Position numbers and translations under genes: made by a program
Shown: in pieces, positions 47,169 to 60,779 of the stretch
How the letters are laid out: each line of letters opens with the position of its first letter
How positions within the stretch are numbered: the first letter of the stretch is position 1
Assembly: GCA_009739215.1 (NCBI GenBank)
Contig: VSJF01000001.1
Span: 3,100,001 to 3,164,000 of the forward strand
From: Floccularia luteovirens
Taxonomy: Eukaryota; Basidiomycota; Agaricomycetes; Agaricales; Squamanitaceae
Direction: 5' to 3'
Length of the DNA: 64,000 nt
Notes under the pieces: model-generated
Databases searched by the model: none
What the model was told of the DNA's origin: nothing
Seen by the model: only the letters and a program-made list of their open reading frames with translations

Positions 47169-48527
47169 TCATGTATTTCTTGTCCCAGTGATTCGTTCAG
47201 CAGCTACCGAATGTTGCTTCTTCTCCAAATCTATGTACAGATTGATCAGAAGAAAAGAAGGGAAACTAAAGAATGGCATATAATCACCATGAGCCCACAT
47301 CGCCGCCCCAACACGATTTGAAATCGTAAAAACCAGACCAATAATAGGAATACTTTCAAACAGAGCAGCCACAAATCCGAATGCTAAAAATAAAATAAAA
47401 AACACACATTACGAAGGATTATTTTCGATTCGAAAATTTCCTTACATCGGTAATCCCACTTTCGCTCTTCCATGAAAACAGCTACCTGATATTCAGACAT
47501 TTTCTTTGCTTTGAAATACTGCGGTTGTATGAGATTCAGCATTGTGGTAAGTTACAATCAGACGTACTGGTTGATGTAGATAATGTGCTATCCCTAGAGC
47601 TTTGAACCATGCCGAGAGTATGATACCCACAAATGGGTAAAAGTTGAAGGGTAGCAGGAGCACTGACAAAAGGTCGTGAAAATGAGAAATAAAGACAATG
47701 AGACAGATTCTCATCCACCTCTCTTGATCACAAACATGCCAAACCATCCCCCTAACCACTTGTTCATAAACTTCCTCTGTGGTGAATTCATATCAACAGG
47801 AGGTGGGACCTGCCATTCTTCTACATATGGTTGCCAAAAATCTGGACCTTTCCCTCTCGATTCGACAGTTTGTGCCCATGCACGTTCCCTCGCGATACGG
47901 ATATTCCGGGATAAAAAGAACTTTAATATGTTTGTGATTTGTGCACCCATGAAAAGGACAGCGGCATCTACATGTGAAATTATAAAAATATGTCGGGATT
48001 TATCAAAACGAAGAAAAATAGCAACTGACAAGTTGGGAGGCTGAATGGAACCTTATACCCGAAAACAGTCTCATTGGAGAGACCTGTCACCCTTGGTGAG
48101 CTAGAATTGACAAGTAGCGAAAGAACGCGTTTGTTAGTGAAATATGGTAACAACAAAGGTAGGAAAATACACACTTTGCCAAGAACACTTGAATAAACTT
48201 GCGTTGTATTCCGAATGTCACGAAAGCCTACATCAGAGGGGCAAAGACTTCTCAGTGAAACCTACGTGTCCCAGACAAGAACAGAAACCGAGAGAAATGT
48301 TCACTCACCCATATAGCACCGACAATCGCACCGCGCCTCGTCGCATGTTTACATTTATCCCAGGCAGGCTTGTACAAGTGCTTATCCGTACACAACCTGT
48401 AAACGCCAACTATGACATAAGAAGGTGGAAATTCCATTCTCATAGTGGCCCTCTCGAGTTCTGTGGGAACATGTTGCGTTGATTTTTCGAATAGGGAATC
48501 TTGAAATTCTGGAGAGATTGTGGACAT
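47169..48527 (-). CDS. EI24-domain-like multi-pass membrane protein (Lds/Rrt8-like)
   Basis: Start MSTISPEFQDSLFEKSTQHV, then VIVGVYRLCTDKHLYKPAWD and a hydrophobic region (GAIVGAIW). Further exons give SSPRVTGLSNETVFGYKVPF, FLSRNIRIARERAWAQTVES, GKGPDFWQPYVEEWQVPPP and a helix PFVGIILSAWFKALGIAHYL. Next come FKAKKMSEYQVAVFMEERKW, then FGFVAALFESIPIIGLVFTI and NRVGAAMWAHDLEKKQH. The FESIP.IG...SN.VGAA.WA block is characteristic of EI24/CysZ-like proteins and of the yeast lipid-droplet/outer-spore-wall proteins Lds1, Lds2 and Rrt8. The last intron separates MWAH from DLEKKQHSVAAERITGTRNT, ending at 47169. The role in mushrooms is unknown. I saw no frame break. Confidence 0.8.
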
Positions 48528-49033
48528 TGTTGTGGTTTAGTTAACGATCAAAGGAAGGAGAGTCTTTTTTATTGTTACTTTTGTTTCTTCGGGAAGTCAG
48601 TTTGAATTATAACACATTGACAATGACAGGTTTTGTTGGAGTTTGTTTGACAAGAGCTTTAAGTAAAAACAAATTTACGACAGTTTGCAAAGATAAGCGC
48701 TAAGCTCACAAGATATTTATATTTAACTCTTGTTTCTCGTCGAATTTATTAAGAAAGGAATTTAGAACCAAAATAACTTATAAAATGAGCTGCTAACTCT
48801 TTCCACTTGCCCACTCCAATTTTCTCTTCTACAAAGAGCACATGGAGCGACTTACCAAATACGGAAACCCCGATCACAACTAGAAGTCTGGGCAAACTTC
48901 ACCATGGAAAAGGAAGTTCCCGTAGTGTTGAAACTACAAGCACCGCCTGAGAGTGTGCTCTAATCATTATCCCATTTCCTAATTCCATAAAGATCTGCAC
49001 CTACGACGACAAGAGAAGAAAACAAAAACAACA
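48528..49033. other. Divergent promoter region
   Basis: About 500 bp between the starts of the EI24-like (-) and peroxiredoxin-like (+) genes; no coding signal. Confidence 0.4.
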
Positions 49034-50084
49034 ATGTCAACGCCTACAAGTCTTCCCGATGCAAAAACGATAACTGAAGCCAGTGAACTCAAAATTTCAG
49101 ACAAGAAAGGGGAACACGTAACCTTTGGCTCGATTTTTGAGAAACAGAAGACGGTGATAGTGTTTATACGTGAGTGCAAGGGGGCCACTTCTTTTTGTTG
49201 TGCTTGAAGGGAGAAGGTTGATTTTTGTCTTTTGCAGGTCATTTCTTTTGTGGAGTCAGTATTTCACTTCTTCTTCCAAGAACGATTCGAGTGTTGAAAC
49301 CAATTATTGATTTTGTCCTTTTTTGGGGGTGTTAGAATTGTCAAGTATGTATTTCCATCTTTTATAAATAAGAACAACCCCACTTATTGATTTCATCTGC
49401 TACCAGGAATATGTCAAACAACTCGCGACTGTATCCCAATCGTCATTAGAAGCTGCACAAACCAAAATCATAATCATTGGTTGTGGGGAATGGGATGCTA
49501 TTGGAACTTATTCGGGTAAATTCTATCACATCAGTCGTTATGTTATTCAAGATTCTTACTTTATTCTAGACATGACAGGTTTCAAAGGCCCAATTTATGC
49601 TGATCCAAGTCGCAAATTGTTCCAAACATTAGGTTTGACTGCTAAAAAAATCACTCGAACACCCCCAGGACAACAACGGCGCAGCTACCTTACTCTCGGC
49701 CCGTTAGCGAACACCCTGCTTAGCATCTTGGTTGGTTTTGGTTTTCAATTAATTACAACAAAAAAACTCATCTTAGTTATCAGAAAGGACCAATGTTACA
49801 TCCACTGTTAATCGGCAAATTTGGGAATATCAATCAACTAGGGGGAGAGTTCATTTTCGGACCTGGTCAGCGACAACATCATATCCATCAAACCATAATT
49901 TACAAGTTTACCGTAACAGACAAGGAATGTAGTTTTGCATCCCGGATGCAACACACGGAAGACCGTAAGTTTTGATCATCTTCGTTATTCCACCAACAGA
50001 GAACAGATGACATGATTGTTGTGTGAATATATAGATATCGAAGTAGCTGACTTGATGAGAGCTACCGGAGTAACATACCCGTGA
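49034..50084 (+). CDS. Peroxiredoxin-like protein (AhpC-TSA_2 / PRXL2 type thioredoxin fold)
   Basis: Start MSTPTSLPDAKTITEASELK. The thioredoxin-fold redox site is split over three exons: FIRHFFCG, then a 9-nt microexon (49336-49344, Asn-Cys-Gln), then EYVKQLATVSQSSLEAAQ, together giving Cys-Gly-Asn-Cys. Further blocks are IIIIGCGEWDAIGTYSD, GFKGPIYADPSRKLFQTLGL, the family's KKITRTPPGQQRRSYLT and LKGPMLHPLLIGKFGNINQL, GGEFIFGPG, ending HIEVADLMRATGVTYP. Length is about 230 aa, normal for the family, which is thought to reduce peroxides or handle redox signals. The 3' half and its downstream flank are duplicated at 53890-55038. A 15-nt in-frame stretch coding five residues around VTDKE is absent from that copy. 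Confidence 0.85.
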
Positions 50085-50671
50085 TATCCTATCATTTTGA
50101 TTTCATTCATACTGTGTTAAGCTTTTTCATACAACATTTCCAAATACAAACTTGACTCCTATCTCTTTTTTGTTTCATCACTCTTCATTCGATGATCGGT
50201 CTCGAACGTTTGAACCCACAGTGGGACTTCCTCTTTTTTTCTTTCTTTTCGAGCAGATTTTCTATGTGGAACCATTTAGGACGTCATTTTACTCTCCCTT
50301 TTATAGGTATATGGATATAGGTAATGAGAGCTGTTATCGAGCCACGACGTTTCCAATAATGCAGAAGCACTTCCATGACTCAACACTTCTGTGTCGTAGG
50401 AAGTACATTGCGTTATCTAAGGTATCCAAGATGTTTAATAGAGACAGTTAACCACGATATACCATACGTATCAGTCGCATCCATCCAATCACTGTTATCA
50501 ACGAAAGAAATTGTTCCTTTCTTCTCCCCTTCGCATGAGAACAAAAGAACAAGAACAAAGATCGTCGAAACCTTTTCGACGCTCAATTGCCCTTCCTAAT
50601 CGAACCTTTTTCGTTTTAAAGAACGAATACGCGTGTGGGCACAAACTCATCAAATAGAGTTAACTATACGG
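49504..50671 (+). repeat. Segmental direct repeat, copy 1
   Basis: About 1.17 kb covering the 3' half of the peroxiredoxin-like gene and some 590 bp of downstream DNA. It is matched by 53890-55038 in the same orientation, with high identity and small indels. Both end just after the shared CATCAAATAGAGTTAA. Homology in non-coding flank as strong as in exons indicates a recent duplication. Confidence 0.85.
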
Positions 50672-50737
50672 GATTACGGGTTTTGAGTTGCTTATATGTG
50701 TGTGGCCATTTTATGCTACCATTTATTCGAATATCCA

Positions 50738-52740
50738 TCAATGTTCACACAACGAAAACGAAAAGCTGTTAAAGTTTGAGTCGGTCTGAACAACGAAATG
50801 TTTCCTTTCTTCCATCAGCTCCAACCGGAGCTGCTTCGCATTATCGAGGCTCATCGGGAAATCATCCACTTCATCGATTACTTTGTCTTGTATTTCCAAA
50901 GGGAGCGCATCCGCAACTTTATTCTGTGGCTGTAATCCCATATAAATTGCCTCGCGCCACCAGTCTTTTCGTTGGCAAGGAATGTTTGCTGTGCTGATGA
51001 TCTTGATATTGGGATCAACGAGGAAAAGAGCGAGGATTTTTCGGTATCCAGGTTTCGTAGGGTCCGCCAACTTGAAAGGTTGTACTTGGTGTTGTAGCGT
51101 GTTACAGAAGGTGATTAAACGACCTTGTGATGTTTCCACTGTGCCCAGTTCTTGAATTGCAGGTTCATCGTTTGAACAACCAAATACGCTCTCAAACCAG
51201 TCATGGTCATATTGTGCGTAGCCGATCTCATCCACGGCGTAAAAATCTGAATGTCCTCGGAATGCAAGTTTTGAACTAGCGACATTTTCGGAAGAGTAAT
51301 AATAGAGCGCAGAAGCACATATATGTTCATTCTAAAAGAAATTGAAAGCCTGTGAGTTGTAAATTTGATGAGACGCACTGCTTGACCCTCAATGTGCCAT
51401 GTACCACCTGCATATTCGGGATTTTCTGGTGTCAAATGGATGTTCGCCAGTTTCACGATGACTTGTAGACCAGTTTCTGCATACGTTTTTTTTAGATTCA
51501 CCATCTCATCCTTATCCTGATCGCCAATTGGCTTTGGCTCCTTGAATTCTCCAGGTTCAGGTTGCACAACTCTCCTAATACTTGCGATCCATGCATTGCG
51601 TCGTTCTTCGAATACATTATCATTCTCGTTTTCTTCTCGCTGAGGACCCTCTGTGGCTGGCCAACTCTCCGGATCGGGGTCATAATCCACTACTTCGTAT
51701 ATAATTCGGGGCTGAGGTGGATGTTCTGTCGTTGTTAATGACGCATCCCAGAGTGGAATTGCCAAGTCAATAATTTTCTCTATAATTCGGTAAAGATTAG
51801 CATATCTTGAAGGATGCAGGTTGTTGATATAACTTGTTATCCTACAGATAATAGTTCTCAGTTCAGTGGATTCAGAGAGAATCGGGCATACCTTGCATGT
51901 CCGTCATAAATGTCGACGTCACAGGGAAGCCATTGGAATTTCTGGCTATATGGATTGCCACCATTATAATCAAAAATTGAAATATCCTCTTTTATTTCAG
52001 GAGGAATTGGCACCACCGCTCCGTCTCCACATCTCTCGATACAATCGTCAATGCTCGTTGTTCCCTCCAATAGAATGCGGCTCTTGCCATATATCAGCGG
52101 AAATAGTGAAGGATGCACCAAGTCTAACACGAGGCCATTCGAGTCTGGGTGCCAATCCTTTAAATGTTCAGGCACGTCTTCTAGAGGTGCAGCGCTAGCA
52201 ATCAACTCTTCGCGAAGGGTGTTGGGTATGATAGTGTCAGATTTCAATACTTCCCCATTAAATGCAGCCACGAAGCCAGTTGCTTCGAAAAGTTTGGCTT
52301 TATAGCGTAGCTCTTCTATGCACCAGTCCAACATCTTCTCCGTCATGTCTACGCCCTCCGTTGCTAGAGCTTCAGCTCTCCATTTTGAGCAAATTTCCTC
52401 TTTAAAAACCTTTGGAATAAGTAAATAATGAGATCTGAAATCAAACACAGAATGGATGGTTATGAGACAACAGACCTTTTTGTTCCAATCTACTTTATCC
52501 GTCAACTGATTCATAAGACGCATCATATTCATCTCTCGTATAGTGTATAGCGTCAGGCTGTCTCCAAAAGTCAGGCCCCACCCTAATCTGTAAGATGATA
52601 TATACATACAAGGTATACCCTTCACTCATGTCCGCATAAAACAGTGCACTTCGAAAAAATTTGCCGTCAGGTGGTTTGTAATCCAAAGGTAGTCCACATC
52701 CAGGAAGTTGTAATTTGGATTCTGAAGGCTGGGCTGCCAT
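50738..52740 (-). CDS. DUF4246 family protein (canonical copy)
   Basis: Full-length DUF4246 protein. Start MAAQPSESKLQLPGCGLPLD, then YTIREMNMMRLMNQLTDKVD, the Cys/Lys-rich KEEICSKWRAEAL, MLDWCIEELRYKAKLFEATG, LVLDLVHPSLFPLIYGKSRI and GNPYSQKFQWLPCDVDIYDG. The C-terminal half has ENPEYAGGTWHIEGQ, NEHICASALYYYSSENVASS and LQHQVQPFKLADPTKPGYRK, then ILALFLVDPNIKIISTANIP, ending NSFSFSLCEH. The His-x-Glu and the later His in LQH, with Arg/Lys nearby, are conserved with the copy at 3616-5587; this could be a double-stranded beta-helix oxygenase site, though activity is unproven. The gene lies between two direct repeats. Intron edges near 52440-52490 and 51340-51380 are as read; no frame break seen. 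Confidence 0.9.
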
Positions 52741-55038
<2,298 letters not shown>

Positions 55039-58000
55039 AAATGGGATGTGTGTGCTGTTTGTGAATTTATTTATATAGACCAGGTTATCATCTTATCTCG
55101 TGTACTCAGAATGTCGATGAAGGATGTGGATCACTATACTTAAGCTTTAGCTTTAATGTTAAATGTTAAAATACCAAGAGTCCACGGACTCCTCATACCT
55201 ACGTCACTCTGCTTTAACAAACCCAAACCCCTAAGCTCTAAGGCCTAAGGAATGATCAGCACTCCGCTCTCCAATCCCACTCCTCCCACCCCTTCTCCAC
55301 CATTCCACCATTCCACCTACTGTATTACCCTTCGATTATCTATCTATAAGTTCCATATTCAAAATGATCATCGATGCCCTGAGAAGAGAAAATCAATCAA
55401 AGCACGAAATATCCATCCGGGGAGGTAGGTGGGACAAAAAACCACCATCCCGCATAAAGTACTCAAGCGGGGGGAAAAGAGAAAAACAGAGTAAAATCCG
55501 ATTATACTTTGTAACCAGGCGAGATAAAAATAGATTAAATATTGTTAAACATACAAAGCGCTTGAAAGCGGGGGCTCTGGTCACATGATGATGATGAAGA
55601 GTGGTCGTTTGGGCATTAATTTTCTCTGTAACATTGATTATACGCACAGCTATACAGCTTGAAATCACATCTTTCAAAACCCCTTAGATGTGGGGGAGGG
55701 GAAAATGGGTCATGTTATCAATGAACATTTGATGGTTGATGTCATATCGAAAAACCACATGATGCGCGGGCGTTATTCAGGTTTGTTTTAGAGCGTTAAA
55801 GTTTTGGACCTTTGACTTATACATTTGATGGAATCACATAGAGATCAAGTATTTGGTAATTATGAGCGCAAAGTGGTTTCAGATTTCCCCTTTCCCCTTT
55901 TTTTCATTTCCGGTGTCGAAACGGATAAGACTTTGCTTATCTCCTTAGTTTATTGTTATATTAACTGACGTCGTCCCTTTCTCCAATTGCTTTATCTTAT
56001 AAGTCCTGTACAAAGGATTGAAACACAAAGGAACTCTTTTCATGTGGAGAGAAGGAAAAAGAAGTAGTTTGACAGGACCAATTCCATTGTCTCGGGTTTC
56101 CCCTACCAAAGCATGGGATATATGGTAAAGTAAAGTTTGATAACATCTATTCCTAGAAAAAAGCTTTCAACTGGGCTGTTTTCATATCATGTGTAATTAT
56201 AAAAACAGAATAAAAAGGGTCCGAGAGCATCTCTTTACTTATCACAAGCATACACAGACCGAGGCCAGGCGACTAGCCGAGTTGTAGAAGGTGGGATTAA
56301 GCGGGGTGAAAGCGGTGAACGGAAAAAAGAGACAGGGAATGACAGATTTTTTGATACGCGAGAGGGGGGGGACGAGGGTTGAAAGTTCCAGACGAATCTC
56401 GATAGAATTCTATTAATTCAGTTTATAAATAAAAGGAAAAACCTCATCAAAATAACAAACGAAATGAATGAATGGGAGATGGGATTGCTACTTCATTTTA
56501 CCGACTTCGACTTCGAAGGAACTTTCAGCATTGACATAGGAAATATGTCAGCTCCGGGTTAGAAAAACACGGCCTTTTTTAATCAAATGCGTATGTTGTG
56601 GGTTATGACAAGACTAGAACGACCCTCGAGAATTTGTCGAGTTTATCCGGTAGGCTTCTTTGAATTGAATGTTCTCTATGTTTCTCGTATCATATCATAT
56701 CATATCATATCGTATAGTAATGCGGAAGATGATTTGAGAAGGGTCGAGTGGGTTCCTGGAGTATGCGGCGATAAAGAGGATAGGGGCCATGAGGGATGAC
56801 ATAAAATTTTTTGTTGAGGTAAACGATATTGAAAAAGAAAACCGGGTTGCGGCGTGCGTGCGTGTGCGTTTACTATTAGTATCAGCATGGAGCCTTACCT
56901 ACGTACAGATAAGAAGTTTCGGCTGTATACAAAATTCGCAGACTTCCGGATTTCGAATTTGCAAAGGGATTTCCTTTGAGATGATGTACAAGGTGGGGTT
57001 CTACAAAAAGGAAAGAGGAGAGGATAGAAGAATGGGTGGAGAGAGCAGACTTACTATAGAGCAGTGGTGAAGGCAAGACTCGGAGTCGTACGTATAGAGT
57101 TTGTAATTGAATGAGTCCCACTTGCTCTTTATAAAAAAATTTCTCATCCTGGAATTAGATCAACACGTTTGTTATTGTGCAAACGTGCGGGGCTAGGAAG
57201 TTCTTGGGAAATGGAGTTTGGATCAGTCATTGAGGTGCTGAATCATAATCCTATTCCTATCTTGGCTTGCACAAGCTTTATTATCAACAAAGGAGGAAAA
57301 AAAAAAGCTGTGCAAGGACGGAGCGAAAGATAGTAGCTGCTTATATAATCTGACAGGTCCTTTACGCGAACGTGCAGATCGATCATAACCGGATAGTGGA
57401 CTCAATTGAGTGGTGTTGTGTTGACCCAAACAGTTTTTTTATTGTACACACAGCATTCCTGGTCCCAACGTCGAGTTATCTCGACCTTGTCTTCCTTTTT
57501 TTCGTTTCTCACTCGACACATCAGAATCGAAGGAGACTCTTTTTCCTTTCGGTAGTAATCGGGTAGAAACAATTGAAATAGATAGAGCACGCAATTATTT
57601 CAATTGGAATCGGAATGGATTACGAATATACGGGACAATTTCATGGTTGATTTTATAGGGTATTAGTTGAACATCCGAGATACAAGGGATTCAAGGCAAG
57701 GAGATGATAGACCCAAGCAGTGAGTGAGGATGGAATGTAGATAGATACTCCGATAACATTACCGATCATAGATATGTTTTTGTAAATGGATGAGATTTGG
57801 GGTGTACGGAGTTGTTGACCATGTTAGACGAAGGATGGAGGGAAGAGAGATGGGAAGGGAGTGTGACACGGTTACTTTGTTAACAAGTGGATCTAGATAA
57901 CCGGGATGAAGAGCAAGCGATAAGAAAACGTGAGAAGAGGTGATCTGAGATAAGAGTGGAGCGATGAGATCTGGTGACTGTGACAAGATAAAGAAAAAAA

Positions 58001-58051
58001 AATAATAGAAATACATATTAAATACTTTCCTGTTTCTCTCTGTACTCACCA
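55039..58051. other. About 3 kb without recognisable genes
   Basis: AT-rich and low-complexity patches, with a (CATAT)4 run at 56691-56710 flanked on both sides by CGTAT. Many frames of 60-95 codons occur on both strands; none has a motif or splice pattern I trust. Much of it may be the long promoter and 5' leader of the CBM21 gene, which has a polypurine/pyrimidine-rich upstream region. Confidence 0.45.
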
Positions 58052-60779
58052 ATGCCATACTCTCTCCCTTCCCATTCAGACGGTCGTCCAGGCCATCGTC
58101 GCTCCTATCTATCCTCTTCTTCCCCTTTCTCTCCTCTTTCTGCTCTTCCTCGCCGTCGTCCACGTGCAACTCCAGTTTTTCATTTTAGCAATGACGACGA
58201 CGACGACGACGATGATGATGACCATATTAACGACAACAACGACGACGCCTATGTAAAGCTCAATCCCAACAATTCCTTCAAACTGCAAATACCTTTGGCT
58301 GATCCTGATGACCATCCGCCCTCCCCTCCCACCCTCCGACGACAGACTTTCTCCCACAAGTCTCCCTCTCCCCCTCCACCCCGTCCCACTGTGTCACGTA
58401 CTTCGTCTACACCCATTTTACTTTCCAACGGGAAGCCACTCAAATCTTCGCTCAAATCTTCGTCTTCGTCTCCAAACATACCTTTTCCATCCCAGTCTCT
58501 CGTCCCTTCCCGTCTCTCACCTTCGCTAGATTCCCACCAACCCCAACACCACCACCACCACCACCACCACCACCATCACCATCACCACGCCCGTTCCACT
58601 TCAGCTCCTTCGACTCCATCCCTCGCATCCTCAGCTTCTCCATCTCCACCCACTCCAAAATGTGTTCATTTCCCTTCGCAGGAGGAAGGTGGCCTGGAAA
58701 CTGTTCGTCTTTTCAACAGATCTGCTAAGCCCGCTTCGCTCTCTCGTGCTCCTGGTGACGACACTGAAACTGAAACTGACGGTGAGGTCTCTCTCAGCGA
58801 AGGTGGCCCCCCTTCATCCTACCCATTCCCTCGCTTTCCTGCACCATCTGCCCCTTCTCAACAGCAACCACCAAGGTATGCACTTGACACATTCAGTTCA
58901 TCTTCTATCCCTGCTCGAAACCCGAACCTACACGCAAATATTTTTGTGGAACAACTTGGTTTCCCGCCTCATCAGCCATATGTTCTTGTTGGTTCTCTTC
59001 TCGTCCGTAATCTTGCGTATGAGAAACACGTTGCTGTGCGGTTTACTCTTGACGATTGGCAAACAACTTCAGAAGTCACTGCTCGTTATGTTCAATCCCT
59101 TTCCACCCTCCCATCTACCATACCAGGTGGCACAGGGACTGGCGAGCGGGTGTTCACCCTTGGTGATTTACTGGATCCAGCGATTGTCGCAACTGCAAGC
59201 ATACCAAGCCATCCTGCATGGGATAGATTTGCGTTTACGATAAACCTGGAGGATTACTCTGCTCGTCTAAAGGAGAGGACAATGTGGCTCGTCGCAAGGT
59301 TTTCTACTGGCAGCCAGGCTTCTAAAGCTCCTACTGTGGGTACTGGTATTGGAGACGGTGCTGCATCTGCAACGGGTGCTATCGGCAGTGGTATTGCTGA
59401 AGAGTGGTGGGATAACAATGGTGGTGCTAATTACAAAGTTCGGTTCAAGGAAGACGTCAATTCCCAGTCAACTGTACCTGTCGGTGAGAGGAGAAGAGGA
59501 GTTATCAGCGCACCTTGTGCGTTTCAGTTTTTTTTTCTCACCTTTTTTCAATATTCATATTTCTGCTCATAGCTCCCCCTTCATACCAATTTACAAGCGC
59601 AAATGTGCATGCTACTCCATCCCCGTCTTCCGCGACTGCTTCTGCGATGGCTCAAACTACTCTTGCGAGGTTGAAAAAATTGAATTTGAAAAATTACGCC
59701 GCGCCGACTACGACACCATCACCTCTTTCCTTGTCTCTAACTATGCCTCCTTCATCCTCGAGTATACCACCGGCTTCCGTCAATAAAGCAACAGGAGCCT
59801 GCTTCCGCAGTAAGTTCATGCACCCTTCGAGTGTTTTGCATACTCCTGTCGACGGGGACGGCTGATGAACCGCAGTTTGACACTCCAACTCCGTCTGCTA
59901 ATGCTTCTGCTGCGAACATCGGATATTTCAATGCGTTGAATGATGATGCGGACCTATCCACACCTCGTGCTATCCCTGGATCTGCGATGAACAATATGAT
60001 CATGGGAATGGGGACAAGTCCACCGTTTAGTATGCAAATGGGAGCTAGTCCCTCCAGCATTTTCGAGTATGCATCTCACAGGAAAGTCGGATAATAATGG
60101 TATTGGATTATACTGGCCTTGGGGTGCTCGGGCTGGTGAGGTCGTCAAGGCGGAGCCACAGGCAGAGGAATGCAAGCTTCATCCCTCAGCAACTATCACT
60201 CAAGAACCTGAGAGTGGATCGGCAAAGGAGCAAGAGTCCAGACCATCTGTTCCACTTTCTTTACTCGTTGGCATTCGCGAGAAGAATACGAGTTCTCCAC
60301 CTCGGTCGCCTAGGGTACGTCTTGGTAATGGTGCGGCTACAAATGGAAGAGAGGAGAAGGAGAGGGGTAGTGGGTCTGAAGATGATAACGAACCGATGAA
60401 ACGGGGTGACCCCCGGAATACGAAAGGAGGAGTTGATGCGCCTCAGCTTGCGATGAGACTCGGGAGGTTGAGTAATAACGGGAGCCCCAATGGTAGGTGG
60501 GTACAAAGAGCTGGTTCGAATTCTCCACCTACCGTTCGACATGCTACTGTGGCTTCCCATCCAACTGTTAACTCCATCTCGAATCCTGGCCCTAATATCA
60601 GTCCAAGCACTGGCACACCTCCTATAACAACAAAAGATCCGGATGCAGTGTACCAAGCATTTGTTCGTCAGTGGTGTTTTGCCCAGAGTCCGGGACCTGG
60701 AATGGGTGTTGGTGGTCCTAAGCCGATACACAGTCCGACTCCTACACCTAGTGTCATTGGTCAGAGCGGACGCACCTAA
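58052..60779 (+). CDS. Glycogen-targeting regulatory subunit of protein phosphatase 1 (CBM21 domain, Gac1-like), two frame breaks
   Basis: Brings PP1 to glycogen and activates glycogen synthase. The N-terminal half is disordered, with an Asp run (58194-58220) and a His run (58548-58588). A canonical RVxF-type PP1-docking motif is KCVHF, followed by LETVRLFNRSAKPASLSRAP, as in Gac1/PPP1R3 proteins. The CBM21 domain includes IFVEQLGFPPHQPYVLVGSL, VRNLAYEKHVAVRFTLDDWQ and DRFAFTINLEDYSARLKERT, with EEWWDNNGGANYKVRF. The C-terminal motif is DAVYQAFVRQWCFAQ. Introns are 59517-59572 and 59810-59875. Exon 2 (237 nt) and exon 3 (904 nt) each carry one base too many for their phases; single insertions in AAA at 59785-59787 and at about 60086 would explain this. 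The start at 58052 is the first ATG. Confidence 0.9.

Noticed and set aside
50190..50230. Possible tRNA-like sequence around TCGAACGTTTGAACCC
   Set aside because: No acceptor stem or A-box partner could be paired at the right spacing.
50152..50599. Overlapping frames downstream of the peroxiredoxin-like gene that recur in the repeat copy
   Set aside because: Recurrence comes from the segmental duplication; the two copies have different frame lengths, and no motif is present.
58109..58658. Minus-strand frames rich in Gly and Val opposite the CBM21 gene
   Set aside because: Mirror images of the Asp and His codon runs of the real plus-strand gene.
60072..60086. A 15-nt GT...AG stretch considered as an intron in the CBM21 gene
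   Set aside because: Far too short for fungal splicing; a single inserted base explains the frame change better.
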